Origin: Coleofasciculus sp. FACHB-1120
Lineage (GTDB): Bacteria; Cyanobacteriota; Cyanobacteriia; Cyanobacteriales; FACHB-T130
Direction: 5' to 3'
Length of the DNA: 53,153 nucleotides
Assembly: GCF_014698845.1 (NCBI RefSeq)
Contig: NZ_JACJTV010000037.1
Span: 1 to 53,153 of the forward strand
Shown here: positions 7,998 to 16,562 of the stretch, piece after piece
Layout: each line of letters opens with the position of its first letter
Position numbering within the stretch: position 1 is the first letter of the stretch
Notes under the pieces: generated by a model
The model's input: the letters and a program-made list of their open reading frames with translations, nothing else
What the model was told of the DNA's origin: nothing
Database searches by the model: none
Made by a program: the position numbers and the translations under genes

Positions 7998-9350
7998 ATG
8001 TTTTGGACGGCAGGGCAACAGTTGGACAATGGCAAGTACGTCATTGACAGCATTCTAGGGCAAGGAGGATTTGGGGTTACTTACAAAGCAAGGCATGGGA
8101 GGCTGAATCATCTAACATTTGTGATCAAAACTCCCAACCCGTTTTTGAGAAAAGATCGAGAATATGCCCGGTATGTAGAGCGGTTTATCAAAGAAGCCCA
8201 ACTGCTAGCCCAACTGTGTGCCAATCCTCATCCCCATATTGTGCGGGTTAGCGACTTATTTGAGGAAGGCGATATGCCTTGCTTGGTGATGGAGTATATT
8301 CCAGGGGAAAACTTATCTCACGCAGTAGAGTGCAAGGGGGCGTTACCTGAAACTGAGGCGGTGGAGTATATTCGTCAGGTTGGGGATGCTTTGGCATTCA
8401 TACATCAAGCGAAGCTGGTACATCGAGATACCCATCCGGGTAACATCATGCTGCGTCCAGGTAGAGATGCTGATTTATCCCGTCTGTCTCAAGCTATTTT
8501 GATAGATTTTGGGTTGGCTGGAGAAATTCTTCCTAAAAGCCCTACTTCAAGACATTTTGCCAATAAAGATTTTGCTCCCTACGAGCAAATGAAGGGTAGT
8601 GTAGCGCCTACCGTAGATGTGTACTGTCTCGCTGCCTCACTGTACTATGCCGTTACTCGTGAATATCCGGCAACTGCTTGGGATCGCAGGTATCACAGCG
8701 CTGATTTAGTGGCACCACAGCAACACAATCCCAGGATTAGCAAAGAGTTGAATCAGGCAATTCTGGCAGGGATGGCATTAGAACCGGAAAACCGCCCTCA
8801 ATCAATGGAGGAGTGGTTGCAGATGTTGGTTCCAGAGGTTACTGGTGACGATTTGAGTTCTGAGAGGGGAATAGATTACAACAAACTGCGAAAGTTACTA
8901 GCATCTAGGAACTGGGAAGAAGCAGATCAAGAAACAGGAGACAGGATACTAGAGGCAATCGGTCAAGAAGACTGGTGGGATGTCACATCAAACGATATAG
9001 ATAAATTTCCCTGTGCCGACCTCGGCACGATTGACACTCTCTGGATAAAATACAGCAATGGGCGCTTTGGCTTTAGCGTGCAAAAGCGCATCTGGGAAAG
9101 CGTCGGTGGGAAACCGGGTTCGTGTGACTATGAAATATATGAGAAGTTTGGCGATCGCATCGGCTGGTACGTGAAACAAGAAGACGAATGGCTCCCCCGA
9201 AGTAACCTGACCTTTACCCTCAATGCCGTAGAGGGGCATCTCCCGTCTGCACCCTTGCACCCTTGGGAAAGTGTTGCACCCGAATTGACGTTGTGTGTTG
9301 TATATGATTGGGTATGTCTTGTTCTCCGCATTGAGACTTGTAAAGTCTAG
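7998..9350 (+). CDS. Ser/Thr kinase-like protein fused to a GUN4 domain
   Basis: 450 aa. Kinase-like domain about 14-275: GQGGFG (21-26), Lys44, DFG (170-172). The catalytic loop reads HRDTHPGN (142-149), so the usual Lys two residues after Asp144 is His146; APE is replaced by APYEQ. The GUN4 domain spans about 290-416, with WEEADQET, the FPCADLGTIDTLWIKYS core, GRFGFSVQKRIW and LTFTLNAVEGHLP. GUN4 binds Mg-protoporphyrin and stimulates Mg-chelatase, so tetrapyrrole sensing is plausible (inference). The last 30 residues after GHLPS are unlike GUN4 and may come from a lost stop or frameshift. It has no membrane helix and is probably cytosolic. Confidence 0.9.
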   Translation: MFWTAGQQLDNGKYVIDSILGQGGFGVTYKARHGRLNHLTFVIKTPNPFLRKDREYARYVERFIKEAQLLAQLCANPHPHIVRVSDLFEEGDMPCLVMEYIPGENLSHAVECKGALPETEAVEYIRQVGDALAFIHQAKLVHRDTHPGNIMLRPGRDADLSRLSQAILIDFGLAGEILPKSPTSRHFANKDFAPYEQMKGSVAPTVDVYCLAASLYYAVTREYPATAWDRRYHSADLVAPQQHNPRISKELNQAILAGMALEPENRPQSMEEWLQMLVPEVTGDDLSSERGIDYNKLRKLLASRNWEEADQETGDRILEAIGQEDWWDVTSNDIDKFPCADLGTIDTLWIKYSNGRFGFSVQKRIWESVGGKPGSCDYEIYEKFGDRIGWYVKQEDEWLPRSNLTFTLNAVEGHLPSAPLHPWESVAPELTLCVVYDWVCLVLRIETCKV

Positions 9351-9523
9351 CATTGCTTAGTTACAGCGGATTGTAACTATTTGCTATTACAAAGTTTTGA
9401 ATGGCGAGGCATCTGTAAAAGCAAAAAGTTTCGTGTCAGCTTAAGAAGATATCATCTTGAATGCGATCGCGCCTGTAATTAAATCAAGAGCGCGATCGCT
9501 ATCTATTTTAAACGCACAGCAGC

Positions 9524-11692
9524 TTATTTCTTTTTCTCACGCTTCGGCTTTTCTGGTTTATCTGACTCTGCACCTGATTTTTGAGTTAGCTTTTCTTTTT
9601 CCTGCTTCAGTTGATCCTGCGATCGCTGTTTGGCTTCTATGGCTTGCTGGTAATCTGACTTGTATCGAATCGCTTTGTCATAAGAAGCGATCGCTTCTTC
9701 GTACCGCTTTACGTTAAACAACGCATTCCCTCGGCTGAACCAGCTTTCGTAGTGATCTGGCTTGATGGCAACGGCTCGATTATAAGACGCGATCGCTTCT
9801 TGATATTGTTTCAAGTTATAAAGTAAATTGCCTCGATTGTACCAAATGAGGTAATCGCCCCGATTAAATTTTAAGGCTTGGTTATAGGAAGCGATCGCTT
9901 CTTCATATCGTTGTAATTGATGCAGCGACCAACCAATCCCGTACCAGCCTTTAGAGTAATTTGGCTGAATTTTAGTAACTTGTGTATACGAGTCAATTGC
10001 ATCTTTATATTGCTGCAAATTCACTAACGCATTCCCCCGGCTATACCAAGCTTTGAAGTGATTCGGTTGAAATCTTACCGCCTTGTCATAAGATTCAATC
10101 GCGTCTTGATAACGTTGTAAGCTCATTAGCGAGTTACCCCGATTGTACCAAGCTTGGGAGTAGTCGGATTTGGATTCTACAGCTTTGTCATAAGACGCGA
10201 TCGCTTCCTCGTATTTTTGCAAATTGTGCAGCGTCCAGCCCCTACTGTACCAAGCTTGATAGTAGTCCGGCTTAAATTGCACCGCCTTATCAAAAGATTC
10301 AATCGCTTCTTGATATTGCTGCAAATTCGTCATTGCTTCACCGCGACCATTCCAAACTTCTGGTGAATTGGGATTAATGCTTAAAGCTTTCTCAAAAGAA
10401 TCAATCCCCTCTTTGTATTGCTCCAATTTATCTAGCGCATAGCCCCGACCCGCCCAAGCTTCAAAGGATTCTGGGCTAATCTGAATGGCTTTGTCGTAAG
10501 CTTCGATCGCTTCTTTGTATTTATTCAGGTTGAAGAGGATTTGACCGCGACCATTCCACGCTTCTAGATAGTCTGGTCTAATTTTAAGGGCTTTGTCATA
10601 AGCATTAAGCGCTTCTTCATTTCGATTTAATTCTGAAAATGTCTTGCCTTGGTTATACAAGTCAGTCGCATTAGAAGAGTTAATAAAATTAACCATGAAA
10701 ATGGCTGCCCCCGTTCCCAATCCTAGGGCAATTGTTGAAATTAAAATTTTCCAGGGAAGGGAACGCGATTTTTTGTTTTTTTTCTGGCTTGTCGGACGAA
10801 CAGGTGATTTGACAGAGGGTGAAACCATCATTGTGACACCCGTTGGTATCTTCAAATCTTTCAGAGCTTGCAATGCTTCAGCAGCAGATCGGTAGCGCTG
10901 CCGAAAATCATAACGCACCATTTTGTCTAACACATTTGCCAGGGAGTTGCTGACTGAGGAATGGTTGCGCCAAATAATTTCACCCGTATTAGGATCTTCT
11001 GGTAATTCGTTAGGAAATAAGCCGGTGAGAGCCTGAATTCCTATCATGCCTACCGCATAGATATCACTGCTTAACTTGGGGTTTCCGTTCGCTTGTTCGC
11101 TGGGCAAGTAGCCGGGAGTGCCAATGGCAACAGTCAAGCTACTTTTAGCTCCATTAATTATTTGAGTGCTAATTCGTTTAACTGCACCAAAATCAATTAA
11201 AACTAATTTATTATCTTGTTTGCGTCTAATTAAATTTCGCGGGTTAATATCGCGGTGAATAACATTTTGTTGATGAACAAATTCTAATATTTCTAAAATT
11301 TCTTGTAATAGAGAAATCACTTCATCTTCAGATAGCGGCGGGATGACTCCACTGCTACCACCTGTGGGGAGTTCCTGGCTAAGATCGCCACCTTCAATGA
11401 ATTCTTGAACCAGATAAAACTCTTGATTTTCCTCGAAGTAAGCAAAAAGCCGAGGAATCCGATCGTGATTCCCTAACTGGTGCAGAACTTTTGCTTCCGT
11501 CTCGAAGAGGCGTCTCGCGGTTTGCAACGTCTGGGGATCGGTTGCTTGAGGCTTGAGTAGCTTAACAACGCATCGAGGCGTGCCAGGAAGATACATATCT
11601 TGGGCAAGATATGTTTGACCAAACCCTCCTCCCCCCAAGGAGTTCATGATTTGGTAGTGTCCTCCCAGTGTTTGTCCGATCGTTAAGTTCAT
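9524..11692 (-). CDS. Ser/Thr kinase-like protein with membrane helix and ten TPR repeats
   Basis: 722 aa. Kinase domain about 11-280: GGGGFG (20-25), Lys44, catalytic loop HRDINPRN (146-153) with Asn150 where Lys is usual, DFG (167-169), SEQ in the APE position, DIYAVG. A membrane helix at about 315-336 is followed by ten 34-residue TPR units (about 341-682) with the consensus AW-x-RG-x-L and YEEAIASYDKA. The tail is Lys/Glu-rich. TPRs dock protein partners, here on the far side of the membrane if the kinase is cytosolic. It is convergent with the GUN4 kinase and divergent from the Pro/Thr-repeat gene. Activity is uncertain because of the Asn substitution. Confidence 0.92.
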   Translation of the reverse strand: MNLTIGQTLGGHYQIMNSLGGGGFGQTYLAQDMYLPGTPRCVVKLLKPQATDPQTLQTARRLFETEAKVLHQLGNHDRIPRLFAYFEENQEFYLVQEFIEGGDLSQELPTGGSSGVIPPLSEDEVISLLQEILEILEFVHQQNVIHRDINPRNLIRRKQDNKLVLIDFGAVKRISTQIINGAKSSLTVAIGTPGYLPSEQANGNPKLSSDIYAVGMIGIQALTGLFPNELPEDPNTGEIIWRNHSSVSNSLANVLDKMVRYDFRQRYRSAAEALQALKDLKIPTGVTMMVSPSVKSPVRPTSQKKNKKSRSLPWKILISTIALGLGTGAAIFMVNFINSSNATDLYNQGKTFSELNRNEEALNAYDKALKIRPDYLEAWNGRGQILFNLNKYKEAIEAYDKAIQISPESFEAWAGRGYALDKLEQYKEGIDSFEKALSINPNSPEVWNGRGEAMTNLQQYQEAIESFDKAVQFKPDYYQAWYSRGWTLHNLQKYEEAIASYDKAVESKSDYSQAWYNRGNSLMSLQRYQDAIESYDKAVRFQPNHFKAWYSRGNALVNLQQYKDAIDSYTQVTKIQPNYSKGWYGIGWSLHQLQRYEEAIASYNQALKFNRGDYLIWYNRGNLLYNLKQYQEAIASYNRAVAIKPDHYESWFSRGNALFNVKRYEEAIASYDKAIRYKSDYQQAIEAKQRSQDQLKQEKEKLTQKSGAESDKPEKPKREKKK

Positions 11693-12016
11693 GTGGTTTC
11701 GTAGCAGTTACCGTTGGGAAAGCGTCTTCGCAGAAAAATCGCGCAATCATTGAAATCGATTTTGGCACAGAAGAACTTGCCTAACTCCACCTACATGGGT
11801 GAAAGCAATCCATCAGGTGATTTGATGCGATCGCTTCACTGGACACGCCGCCGCTTCCAGTCAACCCCCCATCGCGCGCTCGCTCTCAGCTCAAACGTCT
11901 TTCTCAGGGTAGGCGATTGACTCTACCCATAGCAAGGGGATTGCTGGTGAGCTGAAACATACTTTTGTCAATATGCAACCAGGCTCTTTTGATAAAAGTT
12001 AACCATATCCACACCA
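11693..12016. other. Divergent intergenic region between TPR kinase and Pro/Thr-repeat gene
   Basis: 324 nt with promoters expected in both directions. It holds a HIP1 palindrome near 11829. No credible ORF or operator was recognised. Confidence 0.4.
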
Positions 12017-12442
12017 ATGATAAAAAAGTTTGTCTTTGCTACGCTTCTAGCCTTTTCAGCGCCTCTCGCTCTCTCTACGTTAGGTCTTGCCCAATCTAGC
12101 GCCCCAGGTACACCAACCACACCAGGCGTAACCCCGCCAACCACACCAGGCGTAACTCCCGCAATCCCACCAACCACACCAGGCGTAACCCCGCCAATCA
12201 CACCAGGCGTAACCCCGCCAACCACACCAGGCGTAATCCCGCCAATCACACCAGGGATTCCGCCCGTGACACCCGTGATACCGCCAACCACACCAGGGAT
12301 TCCGCCCGTGACCCCCGTTATACCGCCGACCACACCAGGGATTTCGCCCGTAACACCCGTTATACCGCCGACCACACCAGGCGTAACACCAACGACCCCA
12401 TCGATTACACCAGCCATACCACCCGCGACGCCACTACAGTGA
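12017..12442 (+). CDS. Secreted Pro/Thr-rich heptad-repeat protein
   Basis: 141 aa. Residues 1-26 are a signal peptide: basic start MIKK, a hydrophobic core, and cleavage probably after LGLAQ. The mature part has almost only Pro, Thr, Gly, Val and Ile, in seven- and eight-residue units of the PPTTPGV/PPVTPVI type. It has no Cys or aromatic residues, so it should be an extended polyproline-like rod, perhaps a cell-wall spacer or glycosylation substrate (inference). The DNA repeats are in 21-24 nt steps, so length variation by slippage is likely. It lies between two kinase genes. The opposite strand is also open for 150 codons, but it has no signal peptide or family resemblance. Confidence 0.75.
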   Translation: MIKKFVFATLLAFSAPLALSTLGLAQSSAPGTPTTPGVTPPTTPGVTPAIPPTTPGVTPPITPGVTPPTTPGVIPPITPGIPPVTPVIPPTTPGIPPVTPVIPPTTPGISPVTPVIPPTTPGVTPTTPSITPAIPPATPLQ

Positions 12443-12814
12443 ACTGTAACGATTGGTATCTAGAGAGTGGTCTGTCAACATTGATGTAAAAAGTAGAGGC
12501 TTTCCGACCCGAAAGCCTCTACAAACCCTAAAAACATTCTTGGCACAGCAATAAACTTGGATTTTTTGAACCATCATCGGGGTGCAAGTTGAGAAATACA
12601 CCCTCAACTGTAAGCTTCTAAACACTGTAGGCTTCTAAACGAGGTAAAGAGTCTCAGCATGAGCGTATGGGCACAACAAAACTATAAATAACTCTTTATT
12701 TGAGAAAGTCGGGTTCTGGTATCTGGGCGCGATTTTAGATTTATTTGCACCTAGGTGTGTAACACATATCACTGAGTTCCGGAAATAGATGTGAATTGCT
12801 GAAAAATTATCTAG
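12443..12814. other. Intergenic region with an orphan hairpin
   Basis: 372 nt between the repeat protein and the next kinase. It contains the hairpin 12493-12522 and a degenerate copy (about 12701-12725) of the 7848 inverted repeat. No real gene was found; the 63-codon minus-strand reading at 12434-12625 has no recognisable features. Confidence 0.45.
12487..12522 (-). terminator. Strong hairpin with T-run on the minus strand, no matching gene
   Basis: The 12-bp stem GTAGAGGCTTTC (12493-12504) pairs with 12511-12522 around CGACCC. On the minus strand it is followed by TTTTT. No minus-strand gene ends here, so it may terminate antisense transcription or an unannotated small RNA. Confidence 0.55.
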
Positions 12815-14782
12815 ATGTGGTTTGAAAATTCACTGGATAACGAGCTAGCAATTTACTCCATGATCGGGAAATTAATAAAAGGGCGTTACCAAATTGTCCA
12901 ACTCCTGATGTCTGGAGTTTTTGGACAGACCTATATTGCTGAAGACATTGACCAAGTAGGCAACCCAAAATACGTTGTCAAGCACTTTAGCCATGCAAGT
13001 TCAGAACCCAACAGTTTGGAAAGTGCAAGGCGTCGGTTCCGTAGCGAAACAGAAATCCTGACAAAACTTGGCAAGTATACCCGAATTCCCCATCTGTTGG
13101 AATTCTTTGAAGAAAACCAAGAATTTTATTTAGTACAAGAATTTATTCAAGGACATCCGCTGAGTGCAGAACTGCCGATGAGTCAAGGCTGCGTCAAACG
13201 CTGGACAGAAACCGAAGTTGTAGAAATGCTGCAACAAGTCTTGCATATTCTGGCATTTGTTCACAGCCACGGCATCATTCATGGCGACCTCAACCCGAAT
13301 AATTTAGTCAGACGCGCAGAGGATAGCCAATTATTTCTAGTAGATTTTGGTGCAGCACAGTCACAGCATTCAATTCCCGATTTAACACAGCCCGATCTAG
13401 CACAGCCCGATCTAGCACAGAGCAAAACGACCCTAGCCGTCGGTGGCTTAGGCTACATTCCCTCAGAGCAACTCATCGGACATCCCCGCCGGAATAGTGA
13501 TATCTATGCGTTGGGAGCGATCGCTATCCAAGCATTAACCGGCGTGGAACCTGCACAATTAAAAGAAGATCCTGAGACGGGTGAGCTGATCTGGCAGCAC
13601 CTTTTTATCAGCAGACCCTCAATGCGTGTCCTGAGCGATCGCTTAGTTCCTGTCCTGAACAAAATGGTACGCTACCACTTCAAAAGCCGCTACCAGTCAG
13701 CTTCGGAGGTATTGCAAGCCCTCCAGTCGTTGGATGGAAGCCAGAAGCCTGTCGTCAAGACAACCAACCAGCCACCCGTACAGAAGGCAGTCGTTCATCG
13801 TCACAAAAAAGAACCTCAAAAAGCCACAATTAAAGAAATTTCCCCTCAAAACTCAAGTAAAACAGAGGGAAATACTCGCTCTTACAAACCTCAACATTCT
13901 CCGATTCTGACTGGACTTGGAATCGGAATTGCGGCGAATAGTTTAGTGATAACCGGCGGACTTTATTCTCTGCTAAATGCTTTTCCGTCAGAGTCTTCAT
14001 CAGACATTTTAGTTACAGCACAGGACAAATATCAGAAGGGAGATTTCCAAAGCGCGATCGCTCTGGCAAAATCTATTCCCGAAAAAAGTCCCATCTATCC
14101 AGAAGCTCAAGCTACCGCACGCGAGTGGAGCCAAGAATGGCATACCGCTGCCGCTCAATTTCAAGCCGCCGAACAAGCATTTAAGGAAAGCCGGTGGTTA
14201 GATGTGCTAGAGGCAGCTCGTAAGATGCCAAAAATTGCCTACTGGCAAAAAAAGATAGAGCCACTTGTGCAGAAAACTCAACCCAAGATGGAAGAAGAAT
14301 CTCAAAAATTATTAAAAAAAGCCTACGAGCGAGCAGCCGAAAAAGACTTTACCAGCGCCCTAAACTATCTCAAATTAATTCCTCAAGAAACGCCTGCCGG
14401 AGCAAAAATTCAACCGAAAATTGCAGAATATACAAAAAAGCAACATATCAAAGCTGATTATTTGTTACAACAAGCCTACGAGCGGGCATTCGTAACGGAC
14501 TTTGCAGGTGCGTTAAATTATCTCCAACAGATTCCCCAAGACACCCCTACCTACACCAGAGCTTTAGCCAAGAGTACGGAGTATGCCGAAAAGCAGTATC
14601 TCCAAGCGGAAGCCGAAAAAAAGGCGGAAGCTGAAAAAGCTGCCCAATCCGCTGCTCAGATTGCAGTAGAGCGCCCAGATATATTTAGAAGCAGGGAAAC
14701 GGGGGCGAGGTATCGAGATATCAATCCTGGTAGCCGCCTTCAAGAAGTTACCCTAAGACTCATTCCCAGAAGGGGGAATTGA
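12815..14782 (+). CDS. Ser/Thr kinase-like protein with degraded catalytic loop, membrane helix and tandem C-terminal repeats
   Basis: 655 aa from ATG 12815; an in-frame ATG at 12860 (MIGKLIKGRYQI) matches the family start better. Kinase-like domain about 20-285: the glycine loop is altered to MSGVFG, VVK Lys56 is kept, the catalytic loop is HGDLNPNN (156-163) with both Arg and Lys lost, and DFG (177-179) is kept. A small AQPDL triple repeat lies in the activation segment (about 189-201). A membrane helix at about 365-390 is followed by two tandem modules of about 55 residues containing KAYERA-x-KDF-x-SALNYL-x-IPQ, then an Ala/Glu/Lys coiled coil. It is related to the TPR kinase at 9524 and is probably a pseudokinase or weak kinase. 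Confidence 0.88.
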   Translation: MWFENSLDNELAIYSMIGKLIKGRYQIVQLLMSGVFGQTYIAEDIDQVGNPKYVVKHFSHASSEPNSLESARRRFRSETEILTKLGKYTRIPHLLEFFEENQEFYLVQEFIQGHPLSAELPMSQGCVKRWTETEVVEMLQQVLHILAFVHSHGIIHGDLNPNNLVRRAEDSQLFLVDFGAAQSQHSIPDLTQPDLAQPDLAQSKTTLAVGGLGYIPSEQLIGHPRRNSDIYALGAIAIQALTGVEPAQLKEDPETGELIWQHLFISRPSMRVLSDRLVPVLNKMVRYHFKSRYQSASEVLQALQSLDGSQKPVVKTTNQPPVQKAVVHRHKKEPQKATIKEISPQNSSKTEGNTRSYKPQHSPILTGLGIGIAANSLVITGGLYSLLNAFPSESSSDILVTAQDKYQKGDFQSAIALAKSIPEKSPIYPEAQATAREWSQEWHTAAAQFQAAEQAFKESRWLDVLEAARKMPKIAYWQKKIEPLVQKTQPKMEEESQKLLKKAYERAAEKDFTSALNYLKLIPQETPAGAKIQPKIAEYTKKQHIKADYLLQQAYERAFVTDFAGALNYLQQIPQDTPTYTRALAKSTEYAEKQYLQAEAEKKAEAEKAAQSAAQIAVERPDIFRSRETGARYRDINPGSRLQEVTLRLIPRRGN

Positions 14783-14876
14783 TCGACGATCTGCTTCCCG
14801 GCTCCCTCTGGAGTCTATTGCAACGGGTTCTATTTTAAGGCTACGTTAAGGGAAGGTTTTCCACATCTGGGCTGTA

Positions 14877-15344
14877 ATGAGTGAAAAGAACGAAGGGATA
14901 AAAATTCTTAGCGATAATCGGCAAGCCCGTTTCCTTTATGAAATTTTGGAAACCTATGAGGCGGGAATCGAGTTAACGGGTACCGAGGTCAAATCGATTC
15001 GTATGGGTCAGGCCAATTTACGAGATGGCTATGCCCTGATTCGCGATGGTGAGATATGGCTGCTGAATGTCCACATTTCCCCCTACAAAGGCATCGGTGC
15101 GTTTTTCAACCATGACCCCCGCCGCACTCGCAAATTGCTACTACACCGTCAGGAAATTCGCAAGCTGATTGGCAAGGTGGAACAGCAAGGCTTAACGTTA
15201 ATCCCTCTGAAAATGTATTTGAAGGGGGGTTGGATTAAAATCAGTTTGGGTCTTGGCAAGGGTAAAAAGCTACACGACAAGCGCGAAGACATCAAGCGGC
15301 GCGATGATAGACGCGATATGGAACGGGCGATGAAAAATTACTAA
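14877..15344 (+). CDS. smpB: SsrA-binding protein SmpB
   Basis: 155 aa, typical. It binds tmRNA and carries it to stalled ribosomes for trans-translation. Motifs are NRQARFLYEILETYEAGI (opening), GTEVKSIRMGQANLRD (core), NVHISPY, HDPRRTRKLLLHR, and a basic C-terminal tail KGKKLHDKREDIKRRD that folds into the decoding site. It starts with ATG. No tmRNA gene is seen in this window. Confidence 0.97.
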   Translation: MSEKNEGIKILSDNRQARFLYEILETYEAGIELTGTEVKSIRMGQANLRDGYALIRDGEIWLLNVHISPYKGIGAFFNHDPRRTRKLLLHRQEIRKLIGKVEQQGLTLIPLKMYLKGGWIKISLGLGKGKKLHDKREDIKRRDDRRDMERAMKNY

Positions 15345-15402
15345 GGGGAGTGGGCAGTCAAGGCAAATCTGGCAAAATTTGGTTGACATTTTAATCCGCC
15401 AA

Positions 15403-15420
15403 CCCCCGATCAATTGGGGG
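15403..15420. repeat. Palindrome cccccgatcaattggggg
   Basis: A GC-capped hairpin lies between convergent smpB and the CDF gene. A near-identical palindrome (cccccgagcaattggggg) is at about 26487-26504, there followed by TTTT. Probably the same dispersed element. Confidence 0.6.
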
Positions 15421-15504
15421 ATAAAAAACGAATTGCAAGTGAAGCATCAACAAGCGGGAATTGGGATGAAGTGCTAGTTCAACGACCGGAAGCGTCCCTT
15501 AAGA

Positions 15505-16476
15505 TTAATTTTGGCTGTGTGTTTCATCTCGTCGATAACGAATCCCATTCACGTCTAAATTTGGGTTAGAGAAGCTGTAGTTTTCTAGCTCTCGAACATC
15601 ATCATCAATATAGAAAATGGCTTGAATGGGGCCGTAACGCTCTCGAATTGCTAACTCAATGCGCTCGGCAATTAAAGAAGCAATCCCCATAAACTCTGGA
15701 TGCAGAATTAGATGCATCTGCACCAATACCAAACGCCCGACAATTCCTCGCGATTCAATCTGGTAACAGTGGGTGACGCCTCCAACCTGACGGGCAATTT
15801 GCGCCAAAACTTCAGGAGCGATCGCAGTCTGCTGCATCATCAGCGGTAACTGCCAATTCACCACGTACCAACAACTTCTCACGGCTAGAAGAACTAACAC
15901 AACTGCCAGCATTACATCGAGCCAGAATAGACCCCACATCACTCCTACCAAGCCTGCTAGCACTAAGAGGGTCAGTCCCACATCTTTTAACAACTGAATG
16001 GCATTAAACCGTACAGCAGGGCTATTTAAAACTCTGGCTTGGTACACGCCGATGAGCGCGAGAGCCAGGGTAGCGGTGACAACTACTCCCAGCAATTGAA
16101 TCAGGGGTAGACTCACTTCGGTAGGAAACGGCAGATCGACAACCCTCGTCGCAGCGGCTAGCTGTTGAGCAGACATCCCCAGCAAATTTAAGCAGGCAAA
16201 GCCCAAAAAAGCTACGAGTAGAAGCGTTGCCACGCTTTCCAGTTTGCTATGACCATGCACCTCGCGCCCTGCTAGGCGGTCGGGTGCGGCAGTGACCAGC
16301 AAACTCAACAAGATACTAAAGCTAGTAATCACAGTGTGCAGCGACTCCGCTAGCAGACTGAGCGATCGCGTTGTCCAACCTGCTGAAACTTTAATTGATA
16401 AAACGAACAAGGTGAGCCAAAGCGTCGTAAATAGAACCCGACGACTGGCGCGATAGCGATTCTTTGCCTCAGTCAT
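15505..16476 (-). CDS. Cation-diffusion-facilitator-like membrane protein with altered metal-site residues
   Basis: 323 aa. Six hydrophobic segments at about 12-215 and a C-terminal cytoplasmic domain (GGVTHCYQIESRGIVGRLVLVQMHLILHP) give the CDF layout; these proteins exchange Zn, Mn, Fe or Co for protons. The second helix reads AESLHTVITSF, where CDF transporters show H/D-x3-D, and the fifth helix reads FNAIQLLKDVG, where H-x3-D is expected; only His in the first and Asp in the second remain. Transport may therefore be changed or lost (inference). It is divergent from the HAD gene, with heptamer repeats between. Confidence 0.85.
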   Translation of the reverse strand: MTEAKNRYRASRRVLFTTLWLTLFVLSIKVSAGWTTRSLSLLAESLHTVITSFSILLSLLVTAAPDRLAGREVHGHSKLESVATLLLVAFLGFACLNLLGMSAQQLAAATRVVDLPFPTEVSLPLIQLLGVVVTATLALALIGVYQARVLNSPAVRFNAIQLLKDVGLTLLVLAGLVGVMWGLFWLDVMLAVVLVLLAVRSCWYVVNWQLPLMMQQTAIAPEVLAQIARQVGGVTHCYQIESRGIVGRLVLVQMHLILHPEFMGIASLIAERIELAIRERYGPIQAIFYIDDDVRELENYSFSNPNLDVNGIRYRRDETHSQN

Positions 16477-16536
16477 AGCATTTTAAGGAGTTATTAGTTT
16501 TTGGTTGTTAGTGTTTAGAAGTTTGGTTACTCTAGC

Positions 16537-16560
16537 AACGAACAACGAACAACGAACAAC
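16537..16560. repeat. Heptamer tandem repeat AACGAAC
   Basis: About three copies of AACGAAC/AACAACG directly before the HAD gene start. This type of short tandem repeat is common between genes in filamentous cyanobacteria. Confidence 0.7.
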
Positions 16561-16562
16561 TC

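Noticed and set aside
9740-10680. Regular DNA repeats that could suggest a CRISPR array
   Set aside because: The repeats are 102-nt steps in an open frame that encode TPR units.
12100-12400. Short direct repeats like CRISPR
   Set aside because: They code for Pro/Thr units without spacers of even length.
11968-12417. 150-codon minus-strand ORF with Gly/Val repeats
   Set aside because: It is the mirror of the Pro/Thr repeat gene; the plus strand has a clear signal peptide and the minus strand has none.
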